The position numbers and the translations under genes are program-made. Under the pieces are notes generated by a model, which was not told where the DNA came from, ran no database searches, and saw only the letters and a program-made list of their open reading frames with translations. Of a stretch of 5,599 bases of DNA, positions 5,482 to 5,599 are shown piece after piece; the stretch's first letter is position 1; each line of letters starts with the position of its first letter. Origin of the DNA: Burkholderiales bacterium (GTDB lineage Bacteria; Pseudomonadota; Gammaproteobacteria; Burkholderiales; SG8-39); contig SXNB01000056.1 of assembly GCA_005777205.1 (NCBI GenBank), positions 1 through 5,599 on the forward strand, in the 5' to 3' direction.

Positions 5482-5599
5482 TCGATTCCCATTGCTGAAG
5501 GTCCTCGACATGAGCGACGCGGTGTGCCGGGCCGACTACTGCCGGGCCGTCGAGGGCAACGTCCTCGTCTACCACGACGCCCATCACCTGTCGGCGACC
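5468..5599 (+). pseudogene. SGNH-type acyltransferase, C-terminal fragment (runs off window)
   Basis: From ATG 5468 the plus strand is open to the edge and reads MDFVNRFPLLKVLDMSDAVC, then a second Cys (5540-5542) and VYHDAHHLSAT. This resembles the C-terminal SGNH domain of membrane acyltransferase-3 proteins that O-acetylate surface polysaccharides: an RxPxxxVLDxSDxxC strand, a paired Cys, and the DxHHLS block that supplies the catalytic Asp and His. Family members are about 600-700 residues with ten transmembrane helices. Everything before this point has been replaced by P450 sequence on the opposite strand, so the gene is 5'-truncated. The last residues lie beyond the window. Identification rests on about 40 residues and is moderately sure. 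Confidence 0.65.

Noticed and set aside
4502..5587. A 361-codon minus-strand frame across vapC and the P450 remnant
   Set aside because: It is antisense to vapC and out of frame with the P450 motifs (ExxR and Cys loop); composition only.
1..5599. CRISPR arrays, tRNA or rRNA genes, insertion sequences, phage genes
   Set aside because: No regularly spaced repeats, cloverleaf, rRNA segments, transposase motifs or terminal inverted repeats were seen on either strand.

Overview
The window is GC-rich, proteobacterial-looking chromosomal DNA. It encodes a tyrosine-catabolism enzyme of the type found in beta- and gammaproteobacteria, a three-gene acyl-CoA oxidation operon, a VapBC toxin-antitoxin pair and several truncated genes. 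The codon choice and protein families fit a betaproteobacterium (Burkholderiales or Rhodocyclales-like). That placement is an inference from protein resemblance, not from a marker gene.

Layout: Bases 1-4240 are read from the minus strand as a tight run. In transcription order it holds a full-length acyl-CoA dehydrogenase (4240-3083), a short acyl-CoA dehydrogenase-like partner (3086-2247) and a crotonase-family protein (2250-1456). Each pair is joined by a 4-base ATGA stop/start overlap. After a 51-base gap comes a broken gene for the gamma/beta subunit of indolepyruvate:ferredoxin oxidoreductase (about 1404-995). One base further on lies hppD, 4-hydroxyphenylpyruvate dioxygenase, which runs off the left edge of the window before its stop codon.

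From 4301 the direction flips. A compact inverted-repeat operator and a probable leaderless promoter precede vapB (4329-4529) and vapC (4526-4939), which overlap by GTGA. To their right, two gene remnants meet back to back near 5468-5485: the C-terminal half of a cytochrome P450 (minus strand) and the C-terminal end of an SGNH-type acyltransferase (plus strand). Both have lost their 5' parts at the same point, which one deletion across a divergent gene pair would explain.

How the genes work together: the two dehydrogenase subunits and the crotonase protein probably carry out successive beta-oxidation-type steps on an unidentified acyl-CoA. HppD opens the homogentisate route from tyrosine, and the broken oxidoreductase would have competed for the same aryl-pyruvates, so its decay would leave HppD as the remaining local route. 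VapBC is an independent module inserted between the operon and the deletion scar. The main theme is decay: the iorB remnant, the short dehydrogenase and the P450/SGNH junction all look like products of internal deletion. No previously undescribed multi-gene system is evident.
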